NCBI GenBank assembly: GCA_949747905.1
Contig: CATKEF010000058.1
Span: 1 to 54,162, forward strand
DNA length: 54,162 nucleotides
Origin: an uncultured Eubacteriales bacterium
GTDB lineage: Bacteria; Bacillota; Clostridia; Christensenellales; Borkfalkiaceae
Reading direction: 5' to 3'
Part shown: piece by piece, positions 53,665 through 54,162 of the stretch
Layout: every line of letters begins with the position of its first letter
How positions within the stretch are numbered: position 1 is the stretch's first letter
Notes under the pieces: generated by a model
The model's input: the letters and a program-made list of their open reading frames with translations, nothing else
The model's database searches: none
Told to the model about the DNA's origin: nothing
Position numbers and translations under genes: made by a program

Positions 53665-54162
53665 TTATACACAAGAATACCTGTTGCCGCCAAGGCGGAC
53701 TATAAGCCCCTTAATCTCCAAAGCCGACAATTTTGCAATCAATTGATAGGGCTGCTTACCCAGCTTTTCGGCTATTGCGGAAATGAACGCTTCGCCCTCC
53801 GCGCGTATCGCTTCCAGAATTTCCACCTCTTCCGCGGTAAGACTCTGTTTTGCGGGTGCCTCGTAAGAAATATTGTAAGCCGACAGTATATCCTTTGCAT
53901 TTTCGGCGAGCATGCCGCCGTTTTTTATGATTGCGTTACACCCCTCTCCGCTATCCACTCCGACGGAGTAAGGAAAAGCAAAGACGTCCCTTCCGTATTC
54001 CGCCGCGTAATTCGCCGTGATGCCTGCGCCGCTGCGCTTGCCCGCCGAGACAATCAGAACGCCGCGAACCAACCCCGCTATTATCCTGTTTCTCACCGGA
54101 AACAGATAACCCGCGGGTCTGACCCCGGGAGGATGTTCGGTGACGAGCAGCCCTTTGCACGC
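53665..54162 (-). CDS. dprA: DNA processing protein DprA, C-terminal part (5' end beyond window)
   Basis: The frame is open to the right window edge; about 165 residues are visible. The Rossmann/SLOG core contributes GLLVTEHPPGVRPAGYLFPVRNRIIAGL and VLIVSAGKRSGAGITANYA (both shown in part), then a winged-helix end (VEILEAIRAEGEAF ... LSALEIKGLIVRLGGNRY). DprA loads RecA on incoming single-stranded DNA in transformation. The dprA-topA order is typical of Firmicutes. Confidence 0.93.
   Translation of the reverse strand, partial: ACKGLLVTEHPPGVRPAGYLFPVRNRIIAGLVRGVLIVSAGKRSGAGITANYAAEYGRDVFAFPYSVGVDSGEGCNAIIKNGGMLAENAKDILSAYNISYEAPAKQSLTAEEVEILEAIRAEGEAFISAIAEKLGKQPYQLIAKLSALEIKGLIVRLGGNRYSCV

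Overview
The window reads as a chromosomal segment of a Gram-positive Bacillota (Clostridia-type) bacterium, probably an uncultured gut lineage. Supporting signs are the dprA-topA-trmFO-hslV-hslU gene order, a riboflavin ECF transporter under an FMN riboswitch, many lipoproteins with an AAC/AGC lipobox, GHKL/LytTR two-component systems, BspA-type leucine-rich repeats and InlB-type repeats, and strong GGAGG ribosome binding sites. A closer placement (for example Christensenellales) is a guess. Every convincing gene except the truncated one at the left edge lies on the minus strand, so transcription runs from right to left.

Right third (about 43.7-54.2 kb): housekeeping genes. A 3' piece of dprA, then topA, trmFO, hslV, hslU, a small Sel1-like membrane protein, hisS and trxA; then glyA and a DegV protein under their own promoters. 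About 500 bases of degenerate palindromic repeats separate this block from the accessory region.

Candidate novel system (38.7-43.2 kb): three genes in one direction encode (1) an HD phosphohydrolase fused to a RyR domain and a SLOG (DprA/LOG-like) nucleotide-sensing domain, (2) a TIR domain fused to a SAM-dependent methyltransferase, and (3) a RimK-like ATP-grasp ligase. The domain set matches nucleotide-signal conflict or immunity systems, but I do not know this exact combination.

Two related glycoside hydrolase cassettes: cassette B (29.3-38.6 kb) and cassette A (7.2-21.8 kb). Each has a GHKL sensor kinase plus LytTR regulator, a secreted GH3 enzyme with a C-terminal GGC-SI-TM-Arg/Lys tail, a lipoprotein ending in a carbohydrate-binding-like domain, and a second GH3 enzyme with membrane segments at both ends. 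All four GH3 enzymes carry their domains in the inverted order (sandwich, FnIII, barrel). Three promoters (both anchored GH3 genes and regulator A) share tandem TATGACG-like motifs exactly 21 bp apart directly upstream of the -35 box, as expected for a LytTR site. Cassette A also holds two SGNH-like proteins fused to BspA repeats and is followed by an AMP-ligase, small membrane protein, MBOAT acyltransferase and secreted esterase operon. Together these suggest regulated glycan sensing, degradation and acylation or deacylation at the cell surface.

Between the cassettes (22.0-29.3 kb): NADP-type isocitrate dehydrogenase, Ddl, a MurF with an N-terminal membrane domain, an alpha/beta hydrolase, RimI, TsaB, TsaE, and RibU behind an FMN riboswitch. 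No tRNA, rRNA, CRISPR array, transposase or integrase was recognised.
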